From CBDCHC01 sp965277055 (GTDB taxonomy: Bacteria > Pseudomonadota > Gammaproteobacteria > PS1 > Pseudothioglobaceae), in NCBI GenBank assembly GCA_965277055.1, contig OZ255703.1:1116001-1180000 (forward strand): a DNA stretch of 64,000 nucleotides. The letters are read 5' to 3'. Within the stretch, counting starts at the first letter, position 1. Every line of letters begins with the position of its first letter. Positions 56,611-64,000 of this stretch are shown in pieces. The position numbers and the translations under genes are program-made. The notes beneath the pieces are model-generated. The model was not told where the DNA came from. It ran no database searches and saw only the letters and a list, made by a program, of their open reading frames with translations.

Positions 56611-56887
56611 TGGTATGAATTACCTAGAGGACACGCTATTAGCAGTGCCAATTTTTATAGGTGATGTGCTAAATATGAAGGCATGGATGCACCAATTATT
56701 ATCAAACTTAAGGAATTAGAAGTTGAAAATGTCGGACTGAAAAAATGTATATCGAAGAACGTTTAAAAACAGATATAGTATAGGAGGCTCTCACAAAAAA
56801 GTAGTAAAACCATCTTTACGCAAAAAAATAGTTGAGTGCTCAATTGTTAAGTAAAACATACCAATTAAGCTAGCTTGTGTCAGATGA
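56611..56887 (+). pseudogene. IS3-family OrfA/OrfB junction remnant
   Basis: In one plus-strand frame, interrupted by stops and small shifts, ELPRGHAISSANFYR, AKYEGMDAP and IIKLKELEVENVGLKK match the end of an IS3-family OrfA (helix-turn-helix plus leucine zipper). After a shift, VVKPSLRKKIVECSIVK and IPIKLACVR match the OrfB start. It is decayed beyond function. Confidence 0.72.
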
Positions 56888-56890
56888 GGT

Positions 56891-57787
56891 CTAGATTATT
56901 GTAGGTACATTCATAAAATTTAAAAACATATTTACACAATCATTTCTTTTACGATTTTTTGCCCATACAATGCCTACATTAAGATGCGGAATTTCTTCTA
57001 AAATAGTTACTTTTTCAATCCTTTTTCCTTCTAAAGACCAAGGTCTATATACCATATCAGATAAAATAGCTACACCATTGCCATTGGCAACCATACTTCT
57101 TACTGCTTCAATTGAATCAGTTTTGAATATAATATTTGGATTAAGAGAGTATTTTTTCCAATAATCATTAGCTATACTATCAGCCTCATCAACAGTTATT
57201 CTTATAGATGGTTCTTGTGCAATTTCGCTTAAAGTAATAATCTTTTTTTTGGTAAACTTATGTCCACTATTTACCCATAAATTTCTTCTAGATTCAAAAA
57301 CAGTATGATAGTCTAATTGTTTTTCATCTTGTAGCATGACCACATTAAACAAACCAATATCATAATCTCCTTTTACTAGAGCGTATTCTATGTCTGTCCT
57401 ATTAGCTTCTTTAATTGTAAGTTTTATATTAGGGAAAAAATGTGTAAATTCTGAATAATAATTTGCAAAATAATACCCTGAAACAGTGAGAGATAGTGCA
57501 ATCTTAATCTCTCCTTTAATCGTAAAATTGCTTTGACTAGATATATTCATCATCTCTTTTATAGAGGCTACTACTCTTTTTGAGTGTTCTAAAAATAAAT
57601 ACCCTTCATATGTCAACGTGATACCTTTATGATTTCTAATTAATAAAGTTGAATTAATTTTTTCTTCAATAGACTTAATAGCTACCGTAATAGTTGATTG
57701 GGATACATTTAAATTTGAAGATGCTTTTGAAATTTGTTTAGTATTTGCAACTTCTATAAAATATTCCATGTGTTTAAAAGATATCAC
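56891..57787 (-). CDS. LysR-family transcriptional regulator
   Basis: The 298-residue protein has an N-terminal winged HTH (MEYFIEVANTKQISKASSNL, NVSQSTITVAIKSIEEKINS) and a periplasmic-binding-like effector domain (about 90-298). It lies upstream of the amide transporter operon in the same orientation, separated by an IS relic. It probably senses the amide or a nitrogen signal and controls that operon, by context only. Confidence 0.85.
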   Translation of the reverse strand: MISFKHMEYFIEVANTKQISKASSNLNVSQSTITVAIKSIEEKINSTLLIRNHKGITLTYEGYLFLEHSKRVVASIKEMMNISSQSNFTIKGEIKIALSLTVSGYYFANYYSEFTHFFPNIKLTIKEANRTDIEYALVKGDYDIGLFNVVMLQDEKQLDYHTVFESRRNLWVNSGHKFTKKKIITLSEIAQEPSIRITVDEADSIANDYWKKYSLNPNIIFKTDSIEAVRSMVANGNGVAILSDMVYRPWSLEGKRIEKVTILEEIPHLNVGIVWAKNRKRNDCVNMFLNFMNVPTII

Positions 57788-57867
57788 AAGCGCTCCAATT
57801 TATTGATAAGGGTCTTGTAATGGTCCAAAAATCTTGGACACATTCATAGCCACATTTGTCATACCGC

Positions 57868-57960
57868 CTATTTTAATTCAACCATCTTTTGTGCAGGGGT
57901 TTTATACCCGATAGTTGAATGAATTCTTTTGTAGTTATAAAAGTAAAGGGTTTTGACTCG
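57868..57960 (-). pseudogene. Second IS3-family type, OrfB C-terminal scrap
   Basis: Minus-strand residues FYNYKRIHSTIGYKTPAQKM, then VELK and a stop, are the typical end of another IS3-family OrfB, different from the GGVPPRKLLEAI type. Next to it, GGTCCAAAAATCTTGGACACA (57818-57838) probably is its terminal repeat. Confidence 0.7.
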
Positions 57961-58321
57961 TTAAGCGGTCTATTTCTTAACTCTCTAAGCAAGACATTAT
58001 ACATATCTTTACCTCTATTATTAAACCTAAACTCACGCTCTTTTAAGTGAAATTCAAACTTAGACTTATCCATACCTCTAAACTTAGATAGTCTTGTTTT
58101 AGCATGCCCCAAAATGATTCGATGCCGTTAATATGAGACTTACCACGGACAAATTCATTTGTGCCATGGTCTACTCTTAAATGCTTCTTATAGCCAAAAT
58201 CTACAAGTCCATTATAGCCACGCCAACCATCGGAGTGAATAACACTATCTAGTTCTACCTTGCCTCGTATGACGGCTTGCAGTGTTGTACTTTTGCAATT
58301 TGGCACTATTTCAGTATACAT
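57940..58321 (-). pseudogene. IS1595-family transposase fragment with frameshift
   Basis: Two overlapping minus-strand frames make up the DDE end of an IS1595/ISXO2-like transposase: SDGWRGYNGLVDFGYKKH, NEFVRGKSHINGIESFWG in the first, HAKTRLSKFRGMDKSKFEFH and LKEREFRFNN in the second. The shift falls in a GGGG run near 58110; one extra G would restore the frame. The N-terminus is cut by the IS3 remnant at 58321 and the C-terminus runs into another IS3 scrap. Confidence 0.82.
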
Positions 58322-58580
58322 GTAATCCTCCCATTTTTAACACCCACTAAAAATAGAATTTCATTTGCCTAAATAGCCTCTAGTAATTTCCTTGGTGGCA
58401 CACCACCAATTGCACTATGGGGTCGTTCATTAGTATATACCCACATCCACTGAATTGCCAAATTTTGCACATGCTTAATTGAATTAAAAATATGCATGTT
58501 TAACCATTCATTCCTTATTGTTCTGTTAAACCTCTCAATATAGGCATTTTTTATAGGGTTATCTAGTTAGACATATTGTA
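58321..58580 (-). pseudogene. IS3-family remnant, same end as the element at 49605
   Basis: The first ~143 bp (58321-58463) repeat 49605-49747 exactly, including the terminal TGTAATCCTCCC and the coding end GGVPPRKLLEAI (stop at 58369). Further in, the sequence diverges but stays in frame: NAYIERFNRTIRNEWLNMHI. It breaks off near 58580. Confidence 0.8.
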
Positions 58581-58629
58581 AGGATGTCTTTGAATCAGGC
58601 AGCTACAGGTATGTTGCGACCTCTATAAG

Positions 58630-59100
58630 CTATACAGCACAAACATCAACATCTTTTCTTTCTTCTTGCATAATGATATGGGTTGATACAGAGGCAATTT
58701 GACATTTGCTAATAAGTTGTTCATACACCTCGTTATAATGATTAACGTCTTTAGCCACTATTTCTAACACATAGTCCACTTCTCCTGTTAAACGGTAAAA
58801 ACTAATAACATATGTAAGAGAGCGAACATGCTCAACAAAATCATTGATCCAGTGTTTGTCATGCTGGTTGGTTTTTATCATCACTAAGGCATGCAAGTGG
58901 TAACCTATCTTATTTAAGTCTAATTCAATAGTTTGACATTTAATGATCTTTTCTTCAAATAATTTTTGAATTCTGTTCCAACAGGCTGTTTTTGATATTT
59001 TTGCCTGAATTGCTAAAGTGGCAATAGGTACATTAGCATTTTGTTGCATGAGTTGGATAATTTTTTTATAGGTAGTATCAAGTTTAATCATATTATTCAC
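58630..59100 (-). CDS. Lrp/AsnC-family transcriptional regulator
   Basis: The 156-residue protein has an N-terminal HTH (ANVPIATLAIQAKISKTACW, NRIQKLFEEKII) and a C-terminal RAM ligand-binding domain (VISFYRLTGEVDYVLEIVAK). It is divergent from the DUF2061-cysHJI genes, so it is the obvious candidate for their regulator, perhaps sensing cysteine or another amino acid. This is an unusual choice, since CysB is the common regulator in gammaproteobacteria. Confidence 0.9.
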   Translation of the reverse strand: MNNMIKLDTTYKKIIQLMQQNANVPIATLAIQAKISKTACWNRIQKLFEEKIIKCQTIELDLNKIGYHLHALVMIKTNQHDKHWINDFVEHVRSLTYVISFYRLTGEVDYVLEIVAKDVNHYNEVYEQLISKCQIASVSTHIIMQEERKDVDVCAV

Positions 59101-59235
59101 ATTTATAACTATAAAAAGAATTTTAATCTATTTTTATACTAAAAAATAAAAAAAATAGAATATTATTCTATTTTTTGACATAAATTTAATATTTGTATTT
59201 AAAATTTGTTACTGCTGATTTGAGATTTTGTAATT

Positions 59236-59442
59236 ATGAAAGAAAAAGTATATAGGTCATTTCTAAAAACATTCACTTGGAGAGTTTTAGCGACTACAGA
59301 CACAGTTATTATTTCTTATTTTATAACTGGTAGTTTAAAAATGGCTTCTGCTATTGGAGTAATTGAGGTATTTACAAAAATAGTTCTTTATTATGTACAT
59401 GAAAGAGTTTGGAATAGAATTTCGGTGGGAAAAACAACCTAA
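59236..59442 (+). CDS. DUF2061 membrane protein
   Basis: The 68-residue protein fits DUF2061: RSFLKTFTWRVLATTDTVII, GSLKMASAIGVIEVFTKIVL, YYVHERVWNRI. It has two membrane helices. DUF2061 proteins are often found beside sulfate-assimilation genes, as here (41 bp before cysH), but their function is not known. Confidence 0.85.
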   Translation: MKEKVYRSFLKTFTWRVLATTDTVIISYFITGSLKMASAIGVIEVFTKIVLYYVHERVWNRISVGKTT

Positions 59443-59483
59443 ATATCAGATTAGTAAATATATACATATAATAAAAGGAGAAA

Positions 59484-60188
59484 ATGATGGAGCAAATTGA
59501 AAGTATGACAAGTAAAGATGTATTTGACTTAGTGTCAGGACTTACTCTTCCACAAAAAGTAGAAAGAGCATTGATGCTTATTGAAAATGCGTATAGTGAG
59601 TATGGCGAGCAACTAATAGTGGCCAATAGTTTGGGTAAAGATTCGTGTGTGGTTTGGCACCTTGTTAAGCAAGTATCCGAGAAAATTAAAGGGTTTATTG
59701 TAACCACTCCTTACAAACCTCTTGAAACTAAAGCATATATGAGGCAGTTTGTTAAGAAATATCCAGAAACGACAATTTATGAAAGTGATAGTACTGTTGA
59801 TGAGTTATATAAAACAGATCCAGATGCATGTTGCGGTATTTATAAAGTTGAGCCCACTAAAAGAGCCTTGAGAGAATTAAACGCAAGTTGTTGGGTAACA
59901 GGATTACGATGCACTGAGGGGAGGACTCGAACTGATTACAGAGAAATAGAAAAAAGAGATCAAGACTTGGTAAAGTTAAATCCTATTCTTATCTGGGAAG
60001 AACGAGAAATATGGCAATATTTAGCAATGAATAAAATTCACGTTAATCCATTATATATTGAAGGCTATAGGTCATTGGGTTGTAGTCCTTGTACTTCTAT
60101 TGCTGTGGGAGATGAAAGAAGTGGTAGATGGATTAATTCAAGCAAATGTGGCGGTGAATGCGGTATTCATACCCAGTCGCTAAGATAG
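59484..60188 (+). CDS. cysH: Assimilatory APS/PAPS reductase, 4Fe-4S type
   Basis: The 234-residue enzyme reduces activated sulfate to sulfite. It has the PP-loop-like NSLGKDSCVVWHL and an arginine substrate loop (GLRCTEGRTRTDYREIEKRD). Two cysteine pairs (DACCGIYKVEP and LGCSPCT) bind a 4Fe-4S cluster, marking APS reductase rather than the cluster-free enterobacterial PAPS type. The catalytic Cys is in the C-terminal GGECGIH. A GGAG site precedes the ATG. The cysD/cysN/cysC activation genes are not in the window. Confidence 0.93.
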   Translation: MMEQIESMTSKDVFDLVSGLTLPQKVERALMLIENAYSEYGEQLIVANSLGKDSCVVWHLVKQVSEKIKGFIVTTPYKPLETKAYMRQFVKKYPETTIYESDSTVDELYKTDPDACCGIYKVEPTKRALRELNASCWVTGLRCTEGRTRTDYREIEKRDQDLVKLNPILIWEEREIWQYLAMNKIHVNPLYIEGYRSLGCSPCTSIAVGDERSGRWINSSKCGGECGIHTQSLR

Positions 60189-60235
60189 AGTATGAAATAT
60201 ATTCTTTATACAATATATATAACAATTTAGTTATC

Positions 60236-61693
60236 ATGTTAAGAAATAATAATAAACAATTATTGGACAAATTAATATCTGACTCAACAATAGAAGAGTT
60301 AATGTGGTCTAATGGGTACTTATCTGCGATATTAACTCAAAATACTACAACAGTAAGTGCTGCAAACACTGCAAGTTTAGTAGGCGCTGTTACTATTATT
60401 TACGCCACTGATACGGGAAATTCTAAATTTATTGCAGGAGAGTTTAGTAAAAAACTCAAATCTCAATCAGTTAAAGTTAGGCTCAAATCAAGTGATCAAT
60501 ACCGTACTAGTGATCTGAGTAAAGAGCAATATGCTATTTTTATTATTAGTACCCACGGAGATGGTGATATACCAGATTCTGGAGCTGAGTTTTTAAAATA
60601 TATTACAGATAATACACCTAAATTGTCAAATTTGAATTATCTTGTAATTGCTTTGGGTGATAGTAATTATGCACATTTTTGTAAAGCAGGAGAAGATGTT
60701 GATACACGCCTTAGTGCATTAGGTGCTAAAAGGCTTATACCACGAATTGATTTAGATTTAGACTTTGAAGATCACTTGAGTGCTATATATGAGCAAATAG
60801 TTTTAGCATTGACACTGAATACAAATACATTAACAACTCATAGTCCGTCTGATAATGCATTAACTAATAAACAAGGTCCAACTCAATATATAGGGGAAAT
60901 AGTTTCTAGCACGAACTTAAACGATATTGGATCAAGTAAAGAAACATACCATATAGAAATTGTTACCGATGATGCATTGGATTATGAGCCCGGAGATGCT
61001 ATTGGTATTGCATTACAAGCTGACGATCCTGATTTAAATGAATCATTTTCTACACAAGTAACTGGAAAATTATCACCACGGCTGTATTCTATTGCTTCGT
61101 CATTAAACGAACACGGTAATGAAATTCATTTGACTGTTGTGCGTGTAAAAGGAGGTATTTGCTCAAATTATCTCGCCAATTTAGAAGTAGGGCAACAAAT
61201 TAAGTTTTATATAAAAAAGAATCGTCAATTTAGCTTGCCAGATGATGATAAAGATATCATAATGATTGGTGCAGGAACAGGTATTGCACCATTTAGGTCA
61301 TTTATAGCTGAAAGAAATTATAGAAATTCTCCTGGAAAAAATTGGTTATTTTTTGGTGATAGAAATTTCTCTTATGACTTCTTATATCAGCAAGAATGGC
61401 TAGATTATTTAAACTCCGAATTACTCAGTAAACTTGATGTGGCATTTTCCAGGGACCAAGCAGAGAAAATATATGTGCAACATAAATTAGAAGAATGCGG
61501 AAAAGAGGTTTACCAATGGTTGGAAAATGGTGCGTATGTTTATCTATGTGGGAGCAAAAATAACCTCTCCCAGAGTATTGATACAGCACTGTGTAATATT
61601 ATAGGTAAATATGGTGATAAAAAAACCATAGCAGCAGAAAAATATTTAACAGAACTCAAGAAAAATGGGCATTACGTGAAAGATGTGTATTAA
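60236..61693 (+). CDS. cysJ: Sulfite reductase flavoprotein (alpha) subunit, compact form
   Basis: CysJ moves electrons from NADPH through FAD and FMN to CysI. I start at the ATG at 60236; an upstream ATG would overlap cysH. The 485-residue protein has a flavodoxin domain (YATDTGNSKF, ISTHGDGDIPDSG; residues 50-190), then EPGDAIGIALQ, the FAD motif RLYSIASS, the NADPH motif GAGTGIAPFRSFIAER and C-terminal GHYVKDVY. Only about 15 residues separate EPGDAIG from PRLYSIASS (residues 262-281), against about 115 in E. coli CysJ, so the helical connecting domain is absent. Confidence 0.9.
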   Translation: MLRNNNKQLLDKLISDSTIEELMWSNGYLSAILTQNTTTVSAANTASLVGAVTIIYATDTGNSKFIAGEFSKKLKSQSVKVRLKSSDQYRTSDLSKEQYAIFIISTHGDGDIPDSGAEFLKYITDNTPKLSNLNYLVIALGDSNYAHFCKAGEDVDTRLSALGAKRLIPRIDLDLDFEDHLSAIYEQIVLALTLNTNTLTTHSPSDNALTNKQGPTQYIGEIVSSTNLNDIGSSKETYHIEIVTDDALDYEPGDAIGIALQADDPDLNESFSTQVTGKLSPRLYSIASSLNEHGNEIHLTVVRVKGGICSNYLANLEVGQQIKFYIKKNRQFSLPDDDKDIIMIGAGTGIAPFRSFIAERNYRNSPGKNWLFFGDRNFSYDFLYQQEWLDYLNSELLSKLDVAFSRDQAEKIYVQHKLEECGKEVYQWLENGAYVYLCGSKNNLSQSIDTALCNIIGKYGDKKTIAAEKYLTELKKNGHYVKDVY

Positions 61694-61711
61694 TTAAAAT
61701 AGGAAAAAATA

Positions 61712-63400
61712 ATGAGTAAAAATGAACATATTAAAAAAAATAGTAATTTTTTAAGAGGGGAGTTAACCCAAGACATACAAAATGTAATTACTGGCTCAGT
61801 ATCTGAGAATAGTCATGATTTAATTAAATTTCATGGGATATATGAACAAGATGATCGCGACCGTCGTAATGAACGAGCAAAAAAGAAATTAGAAAAGCTA
61901 TACTCTTTTATGATTCGGTTGAGAATACCAGGAGGCAGAATTAGCGCCAAGGAATGGGTTGCTATTAATACTATTGCTAGGAAGTATTCAACTAATGTTA
62001 TTAAAGTTACTACAAGACAAACAGTACAGTTACACGGAGTTTGTAAACGCCACTTAAAGCCTATGATTCAAGAGTTTGCTCAACATGAGTTAGACTCTAT
62101 TGCAACGTGTGGAGACGTGAATCGCAATGTTATTTGCTCTGCGATTAATGATGATACTAAAGTAAATTTAGAAATTTACCATATTAGCAAGCAAATTAGT
62201 GAACACTTACTTCCTCAAAGTTTTGCATATAATGATGTGTGGCTGGATAGCAAAAAACTTAAAGTACAAAGGGTGAACGGTAATAATCCGAGTTCGCAGA
62301 CAGAAAATGAGAGCATTTATGGTAATGTGTACTTACCACGTAAATTCAAAATTGCTATTGCAATTCCGCCTTTTAATGATGTTGATGTATATGCACATGA
62401 TATTGGGTTGGTGGCAATAATTGAGAATGAAGAACTCATTGGGTTTAATATTTTAGTTGGTGGTGGTATGGGCAATAGTCATGATACTGAGCATACATTT
62501 CCCAGACTTGGTGATGTGATTGGTTTTGTTGATAAAGACAACATATTAGATGCGGTTGAAAAAATAGTTATTATACAAAGAGATTTTGGAAATAGAGAGG
62601 ACAGAACTAATGCCCGTTTGAAATACACTATTGAAAAATTTGGTATTATTTGGTTTCAAAAACAGTTAGAAAACCTGCTCGGATACAAACTAGAAAAAGC
62701 TAAGGGTTTTAAGTTATTATATCGCTCTGACATTTTGGGTTGGAAGCAAGATTATCAAGGAAAGCATAACTTTACACTCTTTGTTGAAACAGGGTTAGTT
62801 TCTGATAGTAGCAATACTCAATTAAGATCTGCTTTATTTGAAATTGCACAAAAAGAATTAGCAGATTTTCATTTTACAAATAATCAAAATATTATTTTAA
62901 ATAATATTGATACAGAGAATAAACAACATGTTGAAGATATCTTAAATCAATACGCTATTAATAATGATGGTATTTCTCAATTTAGAAATAATTCATTAGC
63001 ATGTGTTGCCCTAAATACATGCCCACAAGCCGTTGCTGAAGGACAAAGGTATTTACCTTCATTAATAACTAAAATTGAAGAATTACTAAAAAAATATGAT
63101 TTACAGGATAATTCCATTAGTATTCGTATGACAGGTTGCCCTAATGGCTGTGCACGTCCTTACCTATCTGAAATTGCTCTAGTGGGAAAATCTTTGGGAA
63201 TATATAACATGTATATAGGATCAGATTCTATTGGCACACGTTTAAACCGCCTATATAAAGAAAATCTTGACGAATCCGGTATCTTAAAAGAAATAGATAT
63301 GCTATTTTCTAATTATGCAAAACAATCGGCTAATCAAAGTTTTGGAGATTTTGTGTTTAACACTTTTGCAGTATCTGCACTTTCTGTAGCATCGATATAA
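61712..63400 (+). CDS. cysI: Sulfite reductase haemoprotein (beta) subunit
   Basis: CysI reduces sulfite to sulfide with sirohaem and a 4Fe-4S cluster. The 562-residue protein is of usual length. Cluster and sirohaem cysteines lie in ACVALNTCPQAVAEGQRYLP and RMTGCPNGCARPYLSEIAL. The N-terminus has KFHGIYEQDDRDRRNER and RIPGGRISAKEWV, the family's substrate-side motifs (RQTVQLHG). It is 18 bp after cysJ. Confidence 0.95.
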   Translation: MSKNEHIKKNSNFLRGELTQDIQNVITGSVSENSHDLIKFHGIYEQDDRDRRNERAKKKLEKLYSFMIRLRIPGGRISAKEWVAINTIARKYSTNVIKVTTRQTVQLHGVCKRHLKPMIQEFAQHELDSIATCGDVNRNVICSAINDDTKVNLEIYHISKQISEHLLPQSFAYNDVWLDSKKLKVQRVNGNNPSSQTENESIYGNVYLPRKFKIAIAIPPFNDVDVYAHDIGLVAIIENEELIGFNILVGGGMGNSHDTEHTFPRLGDVIGFVDKDNILDAVEKIVIIQRDFGNREDRTNARLKYTIEKFGIIWFQKQLENLLGYKLEKAKGFKLLYRSDILGWKQDYQGKHNFTLFVETGLVSDSSNTQLRSALFEIAQKELADFHFTNNQNIILNNIDTENKQHVEDILNQYAINNDGISQFRNNSLACVALNTCPQAVAEGQRYLPSLITKIEELLKKYDLQDNSISIRMTGCPNGCARPYLSEIALVGKSLGIYNMYIGSDSIGTRLNRLYKENLDESGILKEIDMLFSNYAKQSANQSFGDFVFNTFAVSALSVASI

Positions 63401-63618
63401 AATGTCCGATTCACACACATGCTGCCCATTTTTTTAAGTACTAATCTTTAGTTTTCTCAGTACTAAATCTTGCCTATAATTTGCAAGTTGTACATGCTCA
63501 TTTTCTTGATGTTCATGAGCATGTATCCCATCTCAGCATAGCGTGACACTGCTTAACCTTGCGTAATTATCAATATTTAATTATTATTTAGGTGTTTTTG
63601 CGTGCAACAGTCTTATAT
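63401..63618. other. Intergenic region with an 11-bp stem-loop and direct repeat
   Basis: TACATGCTCAT (63491-63501) pairs with ATGAGCATGTA (63515-63525) around a 13-nt loop; no T run follows, so it is not a typical terminator. Upstream, AGTACTAA(A)TCTT occurs twice (about 63439-63473). No gene is evident. Confidence 0.45.
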
Positions 63619-63701
63619 TACACCACCAAGGAAATTACTTGAGGTTTATTTAGGGAAATGACATTCTATTTTTAGCAAACGTTAAAAATGGGAGGGTTAC
63701 A
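63619..63701 (+). mobile_element. IS3-family terminal remnant, third copy
   Basis: The plus strand reads PPRKLLEVYLGK then stop, followed by a noncoding end and GTTAAAAATGGGAGGGTTACA, whose complement is the same terminal repeat as at 49605 and 58321, with substitutions. Only about 85 bp remain. It abuts the aroA end. Confidence 0.7.
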
Positions 63702-63758
63702 GAGTCAATCACTTGCTCTAATGTTTTATTATGGCTAGAAAAGTATTTCGTATTTTGG

Positions 63759-64000
63759 CTATATTGTTAATATTTGCATTCCAATACTCCTACATAACTC
63801 CTTAAAATTGGGGAATGAAGTTGCTACATTATCTACTCCATTAATCACAATCTGATGCTCGCATGCACAGCTTGCTATCGCAAATGCCATTGAGATACGA
63901 TGGTCATGATGTGACTCTATTTCTGAAGTTGGTGCGCTAAATGTACCACCTTCTATGATAATACCATCGTTAGTGGTGGTGTTGGTAATACCAAGTTTGC
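63759..64000 (-). CDS. aroA: 3-phosphoshikimate 1-carboxyvinyltransferase (EPSP synthase), C-terminal part
   Basis: The minus strand is open from the window edge to a TAG at 63759 (80 codons). It shows ESHHDHRISMAFAIAS, the C-terminal signature of EPSP synthase, and the family's last motif (VATSFPNFKELCRSIG). AroA makes enolpyruvylshikimate phosphate in aromatic amino acid synthesis. The start is outside the window. Confidence 0.88.
   Translation of the reverse strand, partial: KLGITNTTTNDGIIIEGGTFSAPTSEIESHHDHRISMAFAIASCACEHQIVINGVDNVATSFPNFKELCRSIGMQILTI

Overview
The window looks like chromosome from an AT-rich gammaproteobacterium with a compact genome. It carries lptC/lptA, epmA, queC, parE, ispB, yajC-secD-secF, dinG, radC, c-type cytochromes and several rhodanese proteins. 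The rhodaneses and cytochromes would fit a sulfur-oxidising lineage such as the Thioglobaceae, but no dsr or sox genes lie here, so this placement is an inference.

Positions 1-21.7 kb form one plus-strand cluster that I could not match to a named system. Two giant repetitive fibre-like proteins (>2380 and ~2820 aa) end in S74 self-processing chaperone domains. They flank a MotA/ExbB-like channel protein and a MotB/ExbD/TolR-like protein with the conserved membrane aspartate. Next come a SurA-like envelope protein, a lipoprotein secretin of the type IV pilus/type II secretion class, PilO-like and PilP/GspC-like inner-membrane proteins, and small exported proteins. The cluster suggests an ion-motive-force-driven envelope machine that exports or displays giant adhesin fibres. 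The two giant genes share a 6.4-kb, almost identical direct repeat with exchanged or reordered internal modules, which points to gene conversion.

Positions 21.7-46.9 kb are mostly housekeeping genes: trpF, prfB, two cytochromes, engB, fabF, acpP, queC, parE, secF, secD, yajC, serS, a rhodanese gene behind a perfect palindromic operator-like site, an exported rhodanese/MBL-fold fusion, epmA, pnp, ispB, dinG, thiE, lptC, lptA and trpB.

Positions 46.9-49.5 kb hold a phage-like control region (a Cox-like protein divergent from a CI-type repressor with paired operators), radC, tRNA-His and the 3' part of a tRNA-Arg(UCU) gene. The tRNA fragment could mark an integration junction.

Positions 49.6-63.7 kb are an accessory region littered with IS3- and IS1595-family remnants. 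Module 1 is a LysR regulator, a urea/amide-type ABC transporter (UrtA, UrtB, a UrtC-UrtD fusion and UrtE), a small AtzG-like protein and an AtzE/GatA-type amidase. Module 2 is an Lrp/AsnC regulator, a DUF2061 membrane protein and assimilatory cysH, cysJ and cysI; CysJ lacks the usual connecting domain. The window ends in the C-terminal part of aroA on the minus strand.
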